Below, piece after piece: positions 17,693 to 26,374 of a stretch of DNA of 42,564 bases. Numbering within the stretch: the first letter of the stretch is position 1; every line of letters starts with the position of its first letter. The stretch comes from Pseudomonadota bacterium (lineage in GTDB: Bacteria > Pseudomonadota > Alphaproteobacteria > Rhizobiales > Pleomorphomonadaceae), in contig JAGSYU010000010.1 of assembly GCA_018262575.1 (NCBI GenBank), positions 1-42,564 on the forward strand, read 5' to 3'. The notes under the pieces are model-generated. The model was not told where the DNA came from. It worked only from the letters and a program-made list of their open reading frames with translations, and did no database searches. A program made the position numbers and the translations under genes.

Positions 17693-18361
17693 ATGGAGTC
17701 ACTGAAGCTGTCCGCGCCCTTCATCGGCCTGTTCTCAGCCGGGGTGCTTTGCCTCGGCCTTTATGGGATAAGCGTGGAGTCTGCCCTCTTCCTCAGAACG
17801 GCCGGCACCGCCCCCGACCGGCTGCAGTCGGTGGCGGCCGACCCGGACGTGCCCTACCTGTCCAGCAAGCGAGCCCTCAGCCTGTTCGACGAGGATTGCC
17901 GCAAACTCGCCTTCGAGCAAACCTCCGTGCCGATTCCCGTCGAGGACCAGCCACGCCTCAACGAAGCCTGTTTTGCCCGCGCCCGATTTCTGGTGGAAGC
18001 GGCGCCCGGCAACGCCCGCCTGTGGCTGACCCTCGCCCAGTTCGCCGTCACCCAGCCCGATCAGCGTAACACGGTGTTCCACGCCGTCGAGCGCAGCCGG
18101 GCCTACGGCCCCTGGCAATACTCTCTGGCCGTCGCGCGGATGCGGTTGGTCTCCACCCTGCCGGATGCTCCACCGGCGGTCAAAGCAATCGACGACGCCG
18201 ATATCCAGACGCTGGCCGCCAGTAGCCGGGGGCGCGATGCCCTCGCGCAGATCTACATAGCAACGCCGGACCAGCGCGACCGCATCACGGCGGCGATCGA
18301 AAAACGGCCGCCGAATGACCAGAAGTCTTTCCTGGGCCGCATCAAGCGCAATATGCAATGA
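17693..18361 (+). CDS. Unknown membrane-anchored protein with helical repeat-like domain
   Basis: Protein of 222 residues that I do not recognise. One hydrophobic segment (about residues 8-30, APFIGLFSAGVLCLGLYGISV) anchors it, and the rest, mostly helical and Ala/Arg-rich, would face the periplasm. Two cysteines lie at DEDCRKL and EACFARA. The stretch NARLWLTLAQFAVTQPDQRNTVFHAVERSRAYGPWQYSLAVARMRL reads like one or two TPR-type helical hairpins. The ATG at 17693 has AGGAAGG seven bases upstream. It is convergent with the DUF2927 gene, with only 25 bases between the stops. Possible roles in envelope or polysaccharide assembly are speculation. Codon use matches the neighbours, so it looks native. 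Confidence 0.7.
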   Translation: MESLKLSAPFIGLFSAGVLCLGLYGISVESALFLRTAGTAPDRLQSVAADPDVPYLSSKRALSLFDEDCRKLAFEQTSVPIPVEDQPRLNEACFARARFLVEAAPGNARLWLTLAQFAVTQPDQRNTVFHAVERSRAYGPWQYSLAVARMRLVSTLPDAPPAVKAIDDADIQTLAASSRGRDALAQIYIATPDQRDRITAAIEKRPPNDQKSFLGRIKRNMQ

Positions 18362-18386
18362 GCCGCGGGCGGCGGTTTTCGCCGCC

Positions 18387-19127
18387 CTATCGCACGGACC
18401 GCCTGACGTCGGCGAGGATCAGCGGCAGCAGCGTGCTGACCTCGGTGCTCGTCATGCCCGGCCGGATGCGCCGGTCATAGAGCATGGACACCACCGCCCG
18501 ATCAAACGGCATCAGGCGATCGTGCCGCGAACGGTCGTTGAACACCGAGGCATAAAGCGCCGCGTTGTCGTTCATCGGGCCGAGCCCCTGCAGGATCTCC
18601 TCGACCATGCAGCGGCGGAACAGGCTGTCGCCTTCATCGGAGACGATCACCGCCGTGGAGCGGACGATGCCGAGCGAACTCGGGAACACCCGGACGAGAC
18701 ATTGCCCCGGCACGGCGGCCCGCGACGAGCCGAGCACGTCGGTCCGCACGGTGTCGACATAGTCGGCGCGATCGACCACGTAGACGGTGAAATTCGGGCT
18801 GTCACCAGGTCCGGCCATGCGAATATCGAGGCCCCGCACAAGGCGCGGCAGGCGCGCCACAAAGCCGGTGATCTCGCGCTGCCGGTCCTTGTCGGCGAGA
18901 TTGACGACTCGGATGCGAACGGCGCCGTTGAACTTCTTGACGCCGCTGCCCGCTGCGAGGCCGCCGTATTCCACGCCGAACACCGTCTTCTGGAAGCCAT
19001 CCAACAGCTCGTCGTCGGAGAATCTGACGATGCTCTCGGCCCGCGCCGGACCGGCAACAAGGCCACCGACCGTCGCCAGAGCAACCAAGAGCAGCATCAA
19101 CCCGAACACCGTCCTGAAAGCCACCAT
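18387..19127 (-). CDS. DUF2927 domain-containing exported protein
   Basis: Protein of 246 residues with a signal peptide (about residues 1-31: FRTVFGLMLLLVALATVGGLVAGPARA). The mature part matches DUF2927 as found across alphaproteobacteria, with the late motif RRCMVEEILQGLGPMNDNAALYASVFND, whose CxxEE-x2-QGLG-x2-ND pattern is recognisable. Function is not known; it is predicted to be periplasmic or a secreted lipoprotein-like factor, although no lipobox cysteine is seen at the cleavage site. The frame is open to 19175, but the ATG at 19127 has GAGG seven bases upstream. It is divergent from ruvB across about 420 bases that hold inverted repeats. Confidence 0.82.
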   Translation of the reverse strand: MVAFRTVFGLMLLLVALATVGGLVAGPARAESIVRFSDDELLDGFQKTVFGVEYGGLAAGSGVKKFNGAVRIRVVNLADKDRQREITGFVARLPRLVRGLDIRMAGPGDSPNFTVYVVDRADYVDTVRTDVLGSSRAAVPGQCLVRVFPSSLGIVRSTAVIVSDEGDSLFRRCMVEEILQGLGPMNDNAALYASVFNDRSRHDRLMPFDRAVVSMLYDRRIRPGMTSTEVSTLLPLILADVRRSVR

Positions 19128-19177
19128 AACCGCCTCGTCGCAAGGGGATGGAAAACGCCTCGAACCCAAGTGCAAGA

Positions 19178-19204
19178 ATTGACCAGAGCTTATCGCCGGT
19201 CAAT
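19178..19204. repeat. Inverted repeat upstream of the DUF2927 gene
   Basis: ATTGACC and GGTCAAT, seven bases each, are separated by 13 bases, centred about 64 bases upstream of the DUF2927 start. The size and spacing would suit a dimeric regulator. No regulator is assigned. Confidence 0.4.
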
Positions 19205-19319
19205 GCAATCGATCACGACAGCGTGATGTAATTGTGACCATTGACATCCAATAAGTAGGCACAATAGCGCTTCCGTCGTCCCAGGTCGGCGCCTCTCCGT
19301 CGGCTGCTTGGCAACGGCG

Positions 19320-19344
19320 CGCCTTTCGTGCAAAACGAAAGGCG
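19320..19344. repeat. Perfect 10-bp hairpin in the DUF2927-ruvB gap
   Basis: CGCCTTTCGT and ACGAAAGGCG flank a GCAAA loop. Neither strand shows a U-run after the stem, so it is not a standard terminator. It lies about 205 bases before the ruvB start and could be an operator or a leader structure. Confidence 0.55.
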
Positions 19345-19548
19345 AACAGTCGGCGCCATGTGCCGATTCGGCCAGTGGAGCGAATTCGGCATCTGGAGTC
19401 CGGCCGGCATTGAGCTGGCGATCAAATGCCGGATTCAGAAATCCACTGGAAACAACAAGTTGCTGCCAGCGGGACCTCCGCTTTGCGATCAGGCTGTTCC
19501 GGCCTGATCGACGGATGGTCCAGGGGCGCCGGAGACGATCGGACCACC

Positions 19549-20595
19549 ATGAGCGAAGAGAGCCGCCTCGTCACGGGCGAGAAGCGCGCCGAGGACTTCG
19601 AGCAGTCGATCCGCCCGAGCGCGCTTTCCGAGTTCGTCGGCCAGGCGTCGGCGCGCGCCAATCTCCAGGTGTTCATCGAAGCCGCCAAAACGCGCAAGGA
19701 AGCCCTCGATCACGTGCTGTTCGTCGGCCCGCCCGGCCTCGGCAAGACGACGCTGGCCCAGATCGTCTCGCGCGAGCTCGGCGTCAACTTCCGCGCCACC
19801 TCCGGACCGGTGATCGCCAAGGCCGGCGATCTCGCTGCCCTCCTCACCAATCTCGAGGAGCGCGACGTCCTGTTCATCGACGAGATCCACCGCATGAGCC
19901 CGGCGGTGGAGGAGATCCTCTATCCGGCCATGGAGGACTACCAGCTCGACCTGATCATCGGCGAGGGGCCGGCCGCCCGCTCCGTCCGCATCGATCTTGC
20001 CAAGTTCACGCTGGTCGGCGCCACCACCCGCCTCGGCCTGTTGACGACGCCGCTCAGGGACCGCTTCGGCATCCCCATTCGCCTCGAATTCTACACCACC
20101 GAGGAGTTGGAACTGATCGTCCGGCGCGGTGCCCGCATTTTCGGCATCGGCATCGCCGCCGACGGCGCCGCCGAGATCGCCAAGCGGTCGCGCGGCACGC
20201 CGCGCATCGCCGGTCGCCTGCTGCGCCGCGTCCGCGACTTCGCCATCGTCGCCGGTGCCGAGACGATCACCGCCGACATCGCCGACAAGGCCTTGCTCCG
20301 GCTCGACGTCGACCCCATCGGCCTCGACGCGCTCGATCTGCGCTATCTCAACACCGTCGCCCTCAGCTTCAATGGCGGCCCGGTCGGCATCGAGACCATC
20401 GCGGCGGCCATCGCCGAGCCGCGCGACGCCATCGAGGACATCGTCGAGCCTTATCTCATCCAGAAGGGCTTCGTGCAGCGCACCCCGCGTGGCCGCCTGC
20501 TGACGCCGCACGCTTTCCGTCACCTTGGCTTTGCCGTGCCGAAGACCGCCGAGGAGGCCCAGTTCACGCTGTTTTCCAACGGTGAGGAGGAGTGA
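19549..20595 (+). CDS. ruvB: Holliday junction DNA helicase RuvB
   Basis: Protein of 348 residues, the hexameric AAA+ motor that drives branch migration of Holliday junctions with RuvA and RuvC. Visible motifs: Walker A GPPGLGKT at residues 60-67, Walker B LFIDEIHR around 108-115, sensor/arginine finger GATTR, and the C-terminal winged helix with [17 protein letters not shown]. Length is normal. The longer frame (to 19426) is ignored because the conserved part starts at this ATG; GGAGACGATCGG lies upstream. ruvC and ruvA are not next to it; instead the cysteine hydrolase gene follows after one base and the ybgC-tol block comes next. Confidence 0.96.
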   Translation: MSEESRLVTGEKRAEDFEQSIRPSALSEFVGQASARANLQVFIEAAKTRKEALDHVLFVGPPGLGKTTLAQIVSRELGVNFRATSGPVIAKAGDLAALLTNLEERDVLFIDEIHRMSPAVEEILYPAMEDYQLDLIIGEGPAARSVRIDLAKFTLVGATTRLGLLTTPLRDRFGIPIRLEFYTTEELELIVRRGARIFGIGIAADGAAEIAKRSRGTPRIAGRLLRRVRDFAIVAGAETITADIADKALLRLDVDPIGLDALDLRYLNTVALSFNGGPVGIETIAAAIAEPRDAIEDIVEPYLIQKGFVQRTPRGRLLTPHAFRHLGFAVPKTAEEAQFTLFSNGEEE

Positions 20596-20596
20596 A

Positions 20597-21118
20597 ATGA
20601 CCCGCGCCCTTGTCATCATCGACGTACAGGCCAACCTGTTCGACGAACCGCGCGCCTTCCGAATCGCCGAGGTGGCCGCCCTCCTTGACCGCAAGGCGGC
20701 CGAGGCGCGCGCCGCTGGCGCACCCGTGATCTTCATCCAGCACGAGGAAGCGGGCTGCGAATGGGAACGCGGCACGCCCGGCTGGGAGTTCCATCCCTCG
20801 CTCGCCCCGCGTCCCGGCGATACCGTCGTCGCCAAATCCTTCTGTGACGGCTTCCGCGACACCGACCTTGCCGCCACGGTTCAACGGCTCGGCGTCGACG
20901 GAATCGTGGTCGGCGGCTATGCGTCCGACTTCTGCGTCGACACCACCGTCCGCGCCGCCGCCTCGCGCGGCATCCCGACCACGGTGATCGCCGACGGCCA
21001 CACGACATCGGACCGGCCGCACCTTTCGGCCGCCGACGTGGTGCGCCACCACAGCTGGGTGTGGTCGCGGTTCGACACGCCGGTTTCGGTCGCCCTTGCC
21101 GAGGACATCGCTTTTTGA
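20597..21118 (+). CDS. Isochorismatase-family cysteine hydrolase
   Basis: Protein of 173 residues with the isochorismatase/nicotinamidase fold. The catalytic triad is visible: D9 in LVIIDVQ, K80 in VAKSFCDGF and C113 in GYASDFCVDTT, preceded by the usual cis-peptide region. The group includes nicotinamidases, N-carbamoyl hydrolases and isochorismatases; this short member lacks features naming the substrate. The ATG has GGAGGAG upstream, inside the end of ruvB, so translation is probably coupled to ruvB; its own stop overlaps the ybgC start. It therefore sits inside a ruvB-ybgC-tol transcription unit. Confidence 0.88.
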   Translation: MTRALVIIDVQANLFDEPRAFRIAEVAALLDRKAAEARAAGAPVIFIQHEEAGCEWERGTPGWEFHPSLAPRPGDTVVAKSFCDGFRDTDLAATVQRLGVDGIVVGGYASDFCVDTTVRAAASRGIPTTVIADGHTTSDRPHLSAADVVRHHSWVWSRFDTPVSVALAEDIAF

Positions 21119-21525
21119 CCGTCCATCGCCTCGCCGTCCGCGTTTATTTCGAGGATACCGACGCTGGCGGCATCCTGTATCACGGTAGCCACATGCGTTT
21201 TTTCGAGCGCGGCCGCACCGAGTTCCTGCGCGACCTCGGCATCAGCCAGAGCGCCACCGCCGACCGCACCGGGCCGGACGCACTGCTGTTCGTCGTCCGC
21301 AAGTTTGCCATCGAGTACAAGAAGCCCGGCTTTCTCGACGATCTCCTGACGGTGGAGACGGAAATCGGCGCCATCTCCGGCCCCCGGTTCACCGTCCTCC
21401 AGCGCCTCCTGCGCGAGGGCGACATCATCGCCGCCGCCGAAGTCGAGGTGGTGGCGACCGGCGGCAACGGCCGGCCGCGCCGCCTGCCACCGGCCATGGC
21501 CGCGCTGATCGGCGGGGCACGCTGA
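21115..21525 (+). CDS. ybgC: Acyl-CoA thioesterase YbgC (tol-pal system associated)
   Basis: Protein of 136 residues with the hotdog fold. The conserved active-site stretch VYFEDTDAGGILYHGSHMRFFERGRTEFLR holds D16 and H23, diagnostic for YbgC. It hydrolyses short acyl-CoA or acyl-ACP thioesters and is a constant neighbour of tol-pal. There is no ATG near the conserved start: the TTG at 21115 overlaps the preceding stop (TTGA) and has GAGGA nine bases upstream, so coupled initiation is likely. The open frame could extend to 21061, but that would run deep into the hydrolase gene and lacks conservation. Confidence 0.9.
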   Translation: MTVHRLAVRVYFEDTDAGGILYHGSHMRFFERGRTEFLRDLGISQSATADRTGPDALLFVVRKFAIEYKKPGFLDDLLTVETEIGAISGPRFTVLQRLLREGDIIAAAEVEVVATGGNGRPRRLPPAMAALIGGAR

Positions 21526-21540
21526 AAACGGCCACCACGG

Positions 21541-21557
21541 TAAACCCTTCCTTAACC
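21541..21557. promoter_or_regulatory. CtrA-like box upstream of tolQ
   Basis: TAAACC-N5-TTAACC matches TTAACC-N5-TTAACC at 11 of 12 positions. It lies 15 bases after the ybgC stop and about 230 bases before the tolQ ATG, in a 263-base gap that could hold the tolQ promoter. Inference from motif only. Confidence 0.4.
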
Positions 21558-21788
21558 ATACCATAGGATGACAGGAACGGGACCCCGGCGCCGTCGGCGG
21601 CGGAACCCGTCCCGGCGGCAGGGGGGCGAAATCCCTCGGTTTCCTGAGCGTCAAGTCCCGTTTTCGCCAAATTTGGGCGCCATGTGGAAGTCCTGGCATC
21701 ACCGCATGCCGCCACAGCCCACCCTGGCCGACGCGCGACCCAGCGCCAAGAAATCCCGCCCTATTCTGCGGACAAACGGAAGACACTC

Positions 21789-22502
21789 ATGAATGCGGTC
21801 GAACTGACCCAGAACGCGCTCGCAACACCGGCCGTCGAGGTGTCCGTCTGGGCATTGTTCTGGCAGGCGAGTTTCGTCGTGAAGGCGGTAATGCTCGGCC
21901 TCCTGGCGTCCTCCGTCTGGTGCTGGGCGATCATCGTCGACAAGATTGTCGCCTATGGCCGCGCCCGCCGCTCGATGGACCATTTCGAGAAGGTCTTCTG
22001 GTCCGGCCAGTCGCTCGAGGAGCTCTACCGCTCGCTGACCTCGCGTTCCAACGAGGGCCTCGCCGCCATCTTCGTCGCTGCCATGCGCGAATGGAAGCGC
22101 AGCCACGAGGCCGGCCGTGTTTCCTTCCAGGGCATCACCGACCGCATCGGCAAGGTGATCGACGTCACCATTTCCCGCGAGATGGAGCGCCTCGAGGCGC
22201 GCCTGATTTTCCTTGCCACCCTCGGCTCGGCCGGCCCGTTCATCGGCCTGTTCGGCACCGTCTGGGGCATCATGAGCTCGTTCCAGGCCATCGCCACCTC
22301 CAAGAACACCAGCCTCGTCGTGGTGGCACCGGCCATCTCCGAGGCGCTGCTCGCCACCGCCATGGGCCTTGCCGCCGCCATTCCGGCGGTGCTCGCCTAC
22401 AACAAACTTTCCGCCGACGCTGCCAAGCTCGGCTCGCGCATGGATGGCTTCGCCGACGAGTTCGCCGCCATCCTGTCGCGCCAGATCGACGACAGGAGCT
22501 GA
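21789..22502 (+). CDS. tolQ: Tol-Pal system proton channel subunit TolQ
   Basis: Protein of 237 residues with three membrane helices (about residues 20-45, 132-155 and 168-195), matching the MotA/TolQ/ExbB fold. Conserved blocks include [34 protein letters not shown] and [23 protein letters not shown]. TolQ with TolR forms the proton channel that energises TolA for constriction of the outer membrane at division. The ATG at 21789 has CGGAAGA upstream; the longer frame to 21684 lacks family similarity. Four bases separate its stop from tolR. Confidence 0.96.
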   Translation: MNAVELTQNALATPAVEVSVWALFWQASFVVKAVMLGLLASSVWCWAIIVDKIVAYGRARRSMDHFEKVFWSGQSLEELYRSLTSRSNEGLAAIFVAAMREWKRSHEAGRVSFQGITDRIGKVIDVTISREMERLEARLIFLATLGSAGPFIGLFGTVWGIMSSFQAIATSKNTSLVVVAPAISEALLATAMGLAAAIPAVLAYNKLSADAAKLGSRMDGFADEFAAILSRQIDDRS

Positions 22503-22505
22503 GCC

Positions 22506-22976
22506 ATGGGCATGGGTGTCGCAGGGGGATCCCCCGCCGGCAGCCGGCGTCGCCGGCGTCGCCACGCCCATGGGGTGATGAGCGAGATCAACGTGACGCC
22601 GATGGTCGACGTCATGCTGGTGCTGATGATCATTTTCATGGTGGCAGCACCGCTGCTGACCGTCGGCGTACCGATCGACCTGCCGGAAACCGCCGCCAAG
22701 CCGATGGAAGGCCAGACCGACCCGATCAACATCTCGGTCGACTCCGCCGGCAAGGTGTTCATCCAGGAGAGCGAGATTTCCCTCGACGAACTGGTTCCCA
22801 AGCTGATGGCCGTCGCCAAGAACGGCGTCGAGGATCGCATCTACGTGCGCGGCGACAAAACCACCGACTATGGCACCGTGATGCGCGTCATGGCCCGCAT
22901 TTCTGCGGCCGGCTTCAAGAAGATCGGTCTCGTCACGCTAGAGGAACAGGGGACGGCCGCGGCGCCGTCCGGCTGA
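22506..22976 (+). CDS. tolR: Tol-Pal system protein TolR
   Basis: Protein of 156 residues of the ExbD/TolR family. A short basic cytoplasmic lead containing a run of arginines ([11 protein letters not shown]) precedes one membrane helix with the proton-carrying aspartate in [18 protein letters not shown], followed by a periplasmic domain (about residues 60-150). It completes the TolQ-TolR motor. Gene order tolQ-tolR-tolA with gaps of three bases indicates one operon with coupled translation. Confidence 0.95.
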   Translation: MGMGVAGGSPAGSRRRRRRHAHGVMSEINVTPMVDVMLVLMIIFMVAAPLLTVGVPIDLPETAAKPMEGQTDPINISVDSAGKVFIQESEISLDELVPKLMAVAKNGVEDRIYVRGDKTTDYGTVMRVMARISAAGFKKIGLVTLEEQGTAAAPSG

Positions 22977-22979
22977 TAC

Positions 22980-24023
22980 ATGCGCATAGGTCTCACGACA
23001 TCGATCATCGGTCACGTCATGCTGTTCGCCTGGGGATTGGCATCCTTTTCCGGCGCGAAGCCGTTTGACACCACGCCGGTCGACGCATTGCCGGTCGAGC
23101 TGGTACCGATCGCCGACGTGTCGAAGATCGCTGAAGGCACCAAGACCGCGCCGAAATCCGACAACGCTTCGCAGGCCAAGGTGAAGACGCCGACGCCGCG
23201 CCCCGAGTCGCAGCGGGCGGGTGCCGCCAAGGTCGACCAGTCGACGCCGATCACCGAGAAGGTCACCGACACCGCCGCCGCCAAGACGGCCGAAGCGCCG
23301 CCGCCACCGCCGCCCAAGGCCGCGCCGCCCAAGCCGGTCGAACCGCCGCCGCCGGCTGAGAAGCCGGCCGAGCCGAAGATGGCGGCGCTGGAGGAAACTC
23401 CCAAGGCCGACACCGGCGAGATCGCCGAGAAGATCAAGGAAGCCGACAAGCCGGCGCCAGTGCCGCCCAAGCTGCCACCGATCAAGCCGAAGCCGCCGGC
23501 CCCGACGCCAACCGAAGATACGGCCGACGAGCCGGACAAAGCCGATGCCAAGCCCGCCAAGGAAAAGCCCAAGCAGACCCAGAAGGATTCCAAGAGCGAG
23601 GAATTCGACCCCAACGAGATGGCGGCGCTGCTCAACAAGGTCGACCCGTCCGGCGGTGGCGGCAAGGAATCCGACAAGGAGGCCTCGCTGGGTTCGGAAA
23701 ACCAAACCGGCCCGGTGGCCGACATGAGCCAGAGCGAGCTCGACGCGCTGACGGCGGCGGTCACCGCCTGCTTCAATCCGCCGGTCGGCGCCGAAGGCGT
23801 CGACCAGATGGTCGTGCCGCTGCGCGTGACCTTCACCGTCGACGGTGACCTCGCCGGGCCGCCGGAGATCAAGTCAATCCCGCCCGGCCCGGCCGGCCAG
23901 GCGGTCGCCGAGGCGGCCGTACGCGCCGTTCAGCGCTGCGCACCCTACCCGTTCCTGCCAAAAGACAAGTTCGACAACTGGCAGGTCGTGAACATGAATT
24001 TCACCCCGCCACCGTCCTACTGA
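22980..24023 (+). CDS. tolA: Tol-Pal system protein TolA
   Basis: Protein of 347 residues linking the inner-membrane motor to Pal/TolB. One N-terminal membrane helix (about residues 6-25) is followed by a long Pro/Lys/Ala/Glu-rich stretch (about 45-235) and a globular C-terminal TonB/TolA-like domain (about 245-347) with two cysteines in [10 protein letters not shown] and VQRCAPYPF, likely disulfide bonded. Compared with enteric TolA the middle is proline-rich rather than a continuous Ala-Lys helix, as in other alphaproteobacteria. The ATG starts three bases after the tolR stop. Confidence 0.93.
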   Translation: MRIGLTTSIIGHVMLFAWGLASFSGAKPFDTTPVDALPVELVPIADVSKIAEGTKTAPKSDNASQAKVKTPTPRPESQRAGAAKVDQSTPITEKVTDTAAAKTAEAPPPPPPKAAPPKPVEPPPPAEKPAEPKMAALEETPKADTGEIAEKIKEADKPAPVPPKLPPIKPKPPAPTPTEDTADEPDKADAKPAKEKPKQTQKDSKSEEFDPNEMAALLNKVDPSGGGGKESDKEASLGSENQTGPVADMSQSELDALTAAVTACFNPPVGAEGVDQMVVPLRVTFTVDGDLAGPPEIKSIPPGPAGQAVAEAAVRAVQRCAPYPFLPKDKFDNWQVVNMNFTPPPSY

Positions 24024-24105
24024 CGCGGCGAGCAAGCACGTTGAACCGGACTGCCGCATCGCCCGATCGGGCACGTCCGGAACACCCGTCTGGGAGCACC
24101 TCAGA

Positions 24106-25422
24106 ATGAACAAACTGGTCCGCACACTCTTCGCCGCGCTGACGGCCCTCGCCGCCCTCGCCGCGGCGGCGCCATCGAACGCCGAGATCACCATCAACAT
24201 CAACGGCGGCAACGTTCAGCCGCTGCCGATCGCCATCCCGAACTTCGTGGGCAGCGGCGACACGGCAGCCGTCGGCCAGCAGATGGCCGGCGTCATCGCC
24301 GCCGACCTGCAGCGCTCAGGCCTGTTCCAGGTGCTGAACCAAGCCTCCTTCGTCGATCGCATCCTTGACCCCAACGCGATGCCCAACTTCCAGAACTGGC
24401 GGGTGGTCAACGCCCAGGCGCTGGTGTCGGGCGGCATCGTCCGCGCCGCCGATGGCCGGCTGCAAGCCGACTTCCGCCTGTGGGACGTCTTCGGCGGCAC
24501 CCAGTTGGCCGGCCAGCAGTATTTCACCACGCCGGAGAACTGGCGCCGCATCGCCCACATCATCGCCGACGCCATTTATGAGCGGCTGACCGGCGAGAAG
24601 GGCTATTTCGACACCCGCATCGTCTTCGTCGACGAAAGCGGCCCCAAGGGCAACCGCGTCAAGCGCCTCGCCCTGATGGATCAGGACGGTGCCAACGTCC
24701 GCTTCCTCACCAACGGCCGCGACCTCGTGCTGACGCCGCGCTTCTCGCCGACCACCCAGCAGGTCACCTACATGTCCTTCGGCGTCAGCGAGCCGCGCGT
24801 CTACCTTCTCAACATCGAGAACGGCCAGCGCTCGCTCGTCGGCAACTTCCCGAACATGACCTTCTCCCCGCGCTTCTCGCCCGATGGCGGCTCGGTCGTG
24901 ATGAGCCTCGAGCAGGGCGGCAACGCCAACATCTACGCCATGCCGATCGGCGGCGCGCCGACCCGCCTGACCAATACGGCGGCGATCGACACCTCGCCGT
25001 CCTATTCGCCCGACGGCTCGCGCATCGTCTTCGAGAGCGATCGCGGCGGCAACCAGCAGCTCTACGTGATGAGCGCCGGTGGCGGCAGCGCCAACCGCAT
25101 TTCCTTCGGCAGCGGCCGCTATGGCACGCCGGTGTGGAGCCCGCGCGGCGACCTGATCGCCTTCACCCGGCAGAGCGGCGGCGGCTTCGCCATCGGCGTG
25201 ATGAAGCCGGATGGCTCCGGCGAGCGCATTCTCACCGAGGGCTTCCACAACGAAGGCCCGACCTGGGCGCCCAACGGCCGCGTCATCATGTTCTTCCGTG
25301 ACGCCGGTGGCCCGAATGGCGGCCCGCAGCTCTGGTCGGTCGACCTGACCGGTCGCAACGAGCAGAAGATCCCGACGCCGAACTTTGCCTCCGACCCCGC
25401 ATGGTCGCCGTTGCTCAAGTGA
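24106..25422 (+). CDS. tolB: Tol-Pal system beta-propeller protein TolB
   Basis: Protein of 438 residues with a signal peptide (about residues 1-26, ending APSNA). An N-terminal domain (about 30-165) is followed by a six-bladed propeller of PD40/WD40-like repeats, seen as recurring SPDGS/SPRG segments ([62 protein letters not shown]). It works in the periplasm, binding Pal and TolA. The ATG has GGGAG upstream. Length is standard. Confidence 0.96.
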   Translation: MNKLVRTLFAALTALAALAAAAPSNAEITININGGNVQPLPIAIPNFVGSGDTAAVGQQMAGVIAADLQRSGLFQVLNQASFVDRILDPNAMPNFQNWRVVNAQALVSGGIVRAADGRLQADFRLWDVFGGTQLAGQQYFTTPENWRRIAHIIADAIYERLTGEKGYFDTRIVFVDESGPKGNRVKRLALMDQDGANVRFLTNGRDLVLTPRFSPTTQQVTYMSFGVSEPRVYLLNIENGQRSLVGNFPNMTFSPRFSPDGGSVVMSLEQGGNANIYAMPIGGAPTRLTNTAAIDTSPSYSPDGSRIVFESDRGGNQQLYVMSAGGGSANRISFGSGRYGTPVWSPRGDLIAFTRQSGGGFAIGVMKPDGSGERILTEGFHNEGPTWAPNGRVIMFFRDAGGPNGGPQLWSVDLTGRNEQKIPTPNFASDPAWSPLLK

Positions 25423-25431
25423 CAAGATCGT

Positions 25432-25456
25432 CGGCACCGGACGTCTTCCGGTGCCG
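25432..25456 (+). terminator. Hairpin between tolB and pal
   Basis: CGGCACCGGA pairs perfectly with TCCGGTGCCG around CGTCT, nine bases after the tolB stop. It is followed by CTTCACC, with no U-run, so it is more likely an attenuator or an mRNA-end stabiliser than a full terminator. The AT-richer stretch after it (25470-25570) may hold a promoter for pal. Confidence 0.5.
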
Positions 25457-25590
25457 CTTCACCATCAAAAGGTCGGAAATTCGGGACTTTATGTTTTGTT
25501 AACCATGTCTTTGAACGCCGGCTTAACCAAAGCCGTTTACCAAGACTCTCGAAACATCCGGTCAGCACGTATTTGAGGAATACCGGGATC

Positions 25591-26097
25591 ATGACGACAA
25601 TGACCAGCCTTTTCAGCCGCCGTGGGGCACTTGTCCTCGGCCTAGCCCTTCTCGCCGCCGCCTGCGCCAAGAGCCCGAGCGAGCTCGACGGCCAGCTCGC
25701 CGGTGGTGCCGGTGGCGCCGGTGCCGCGACCCCTGGCAGCGCCCAGGACTTTGTAGTCAACGTCGGCGACCGCGTGTTCTTCGACACCGACTCGACCTCG
25801 CTCAATGCCGAGGCCCAGTCCGTCCTCGGCCGTCAGGCCCAGTGGCTGGCGCTCTACCCGCGCTACACGGTCACCGTCGAGGGCCACGCCGACGAGCGCG
25901 GCACCCGCGAATACAATCTCGCGCTCGGCGCTCGCCGCGCCAAGGCCGCCCAGGACTTCCTCGCCGCCCGCGGCGTTACCGGCAACCGCATTCGCACCAT
26001 CTCCTACGGCAAGGAGCGCCCGGTCGCCCTCTGCGATCAGGACAGCTGCTGGGCGCAGAATCGCCGTGCCGTCACCGTGCTGAACACTGGCGGCTGA
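25591..26097 (+). CDS. pal: Peptidoglycan-associated lipoprotein Pal
   Basis: Protein of 168 residues. A lipoprotein signal with lipobox LAAAC places the lipidated cysteine at about residue 25, so it is anchored in the outer membrane. A Gly/Ala linker is followed by an OmpA-like domain (about 55-165) with VEGHADERGTREYNLALGARRAKAAQDFL, the peptidoglycan (diaminopimelate) binding motif. It is the outer-membrane end of the Tol-Pal machine. The ATG at 25591 is preceded by GAGGAA; a second ATG at 25600 is also possible. It follows tolB after 168 bases. Confidence 0.95.
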   Translation: MTTMTSLFSRRGALVLGLALLAAACAKSPSELDGQLAGGAGGAGAATPGSAQDFVVNVGDRVFFDTDSTSLNAEAQSVLGRQAQWLALYPRYTVTVEGHADERGTREYNLALGARRAKAAQDFLAARGVTGNRIRTISYGKERPVALCDQDSCWAQNRRAVTVLNTGG

Positions 26098-26136
26098 TCT
26101 CCGCCCGCCATCGCCGCCACACCCCAGGCACGATCA

Positions 26137-26168
26137 TCCCGGAATTCCCTCGCGGAATCCGGGATTTT
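26137..26168 (+). terminator. Terminator after pal
   Basis: TCCCGGAaTTCC pairs with GGAATCCGGGA around CTCGC (one bulged A), followed by TTTTCG. It lies 40 bases after the pal stop and before cpoB, and would end or reduce transcription between them. Confidence 0.75.
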
Positions 26169-26374
26169 CGTATGATGGCCGCAATACCGCCGAAGTCCGG
26201 CGCTTTATGTCGGCGGCAAGGACCGGAGTGTCTGTCGCTCCGTCCGGAAATCGTCCTCCGGGGTTGCGCCGGTGACGGTCTCATGGTCCTGTCTTCGATG
26301 AAGGCGTCCTCCGGCCGGTGGACCAACGGCAGCACGGGGGCGCCGCCAGAATCGCCTGTGGGGTATCCGAGCTG

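Noticed and set aside
19213..19425. Minus-strand frame of 70 codons between DUF2927 and ruvB
   Set aside because: No ribosome site or recognisable pattern; it spans the hairpin at 19320-19344.
25523..25541. TTAACC ... TTTACC pair upstream of pal as a CtrA site
   Set aside because: Spacing is seven bases instead of five and the second half has a mismatch.
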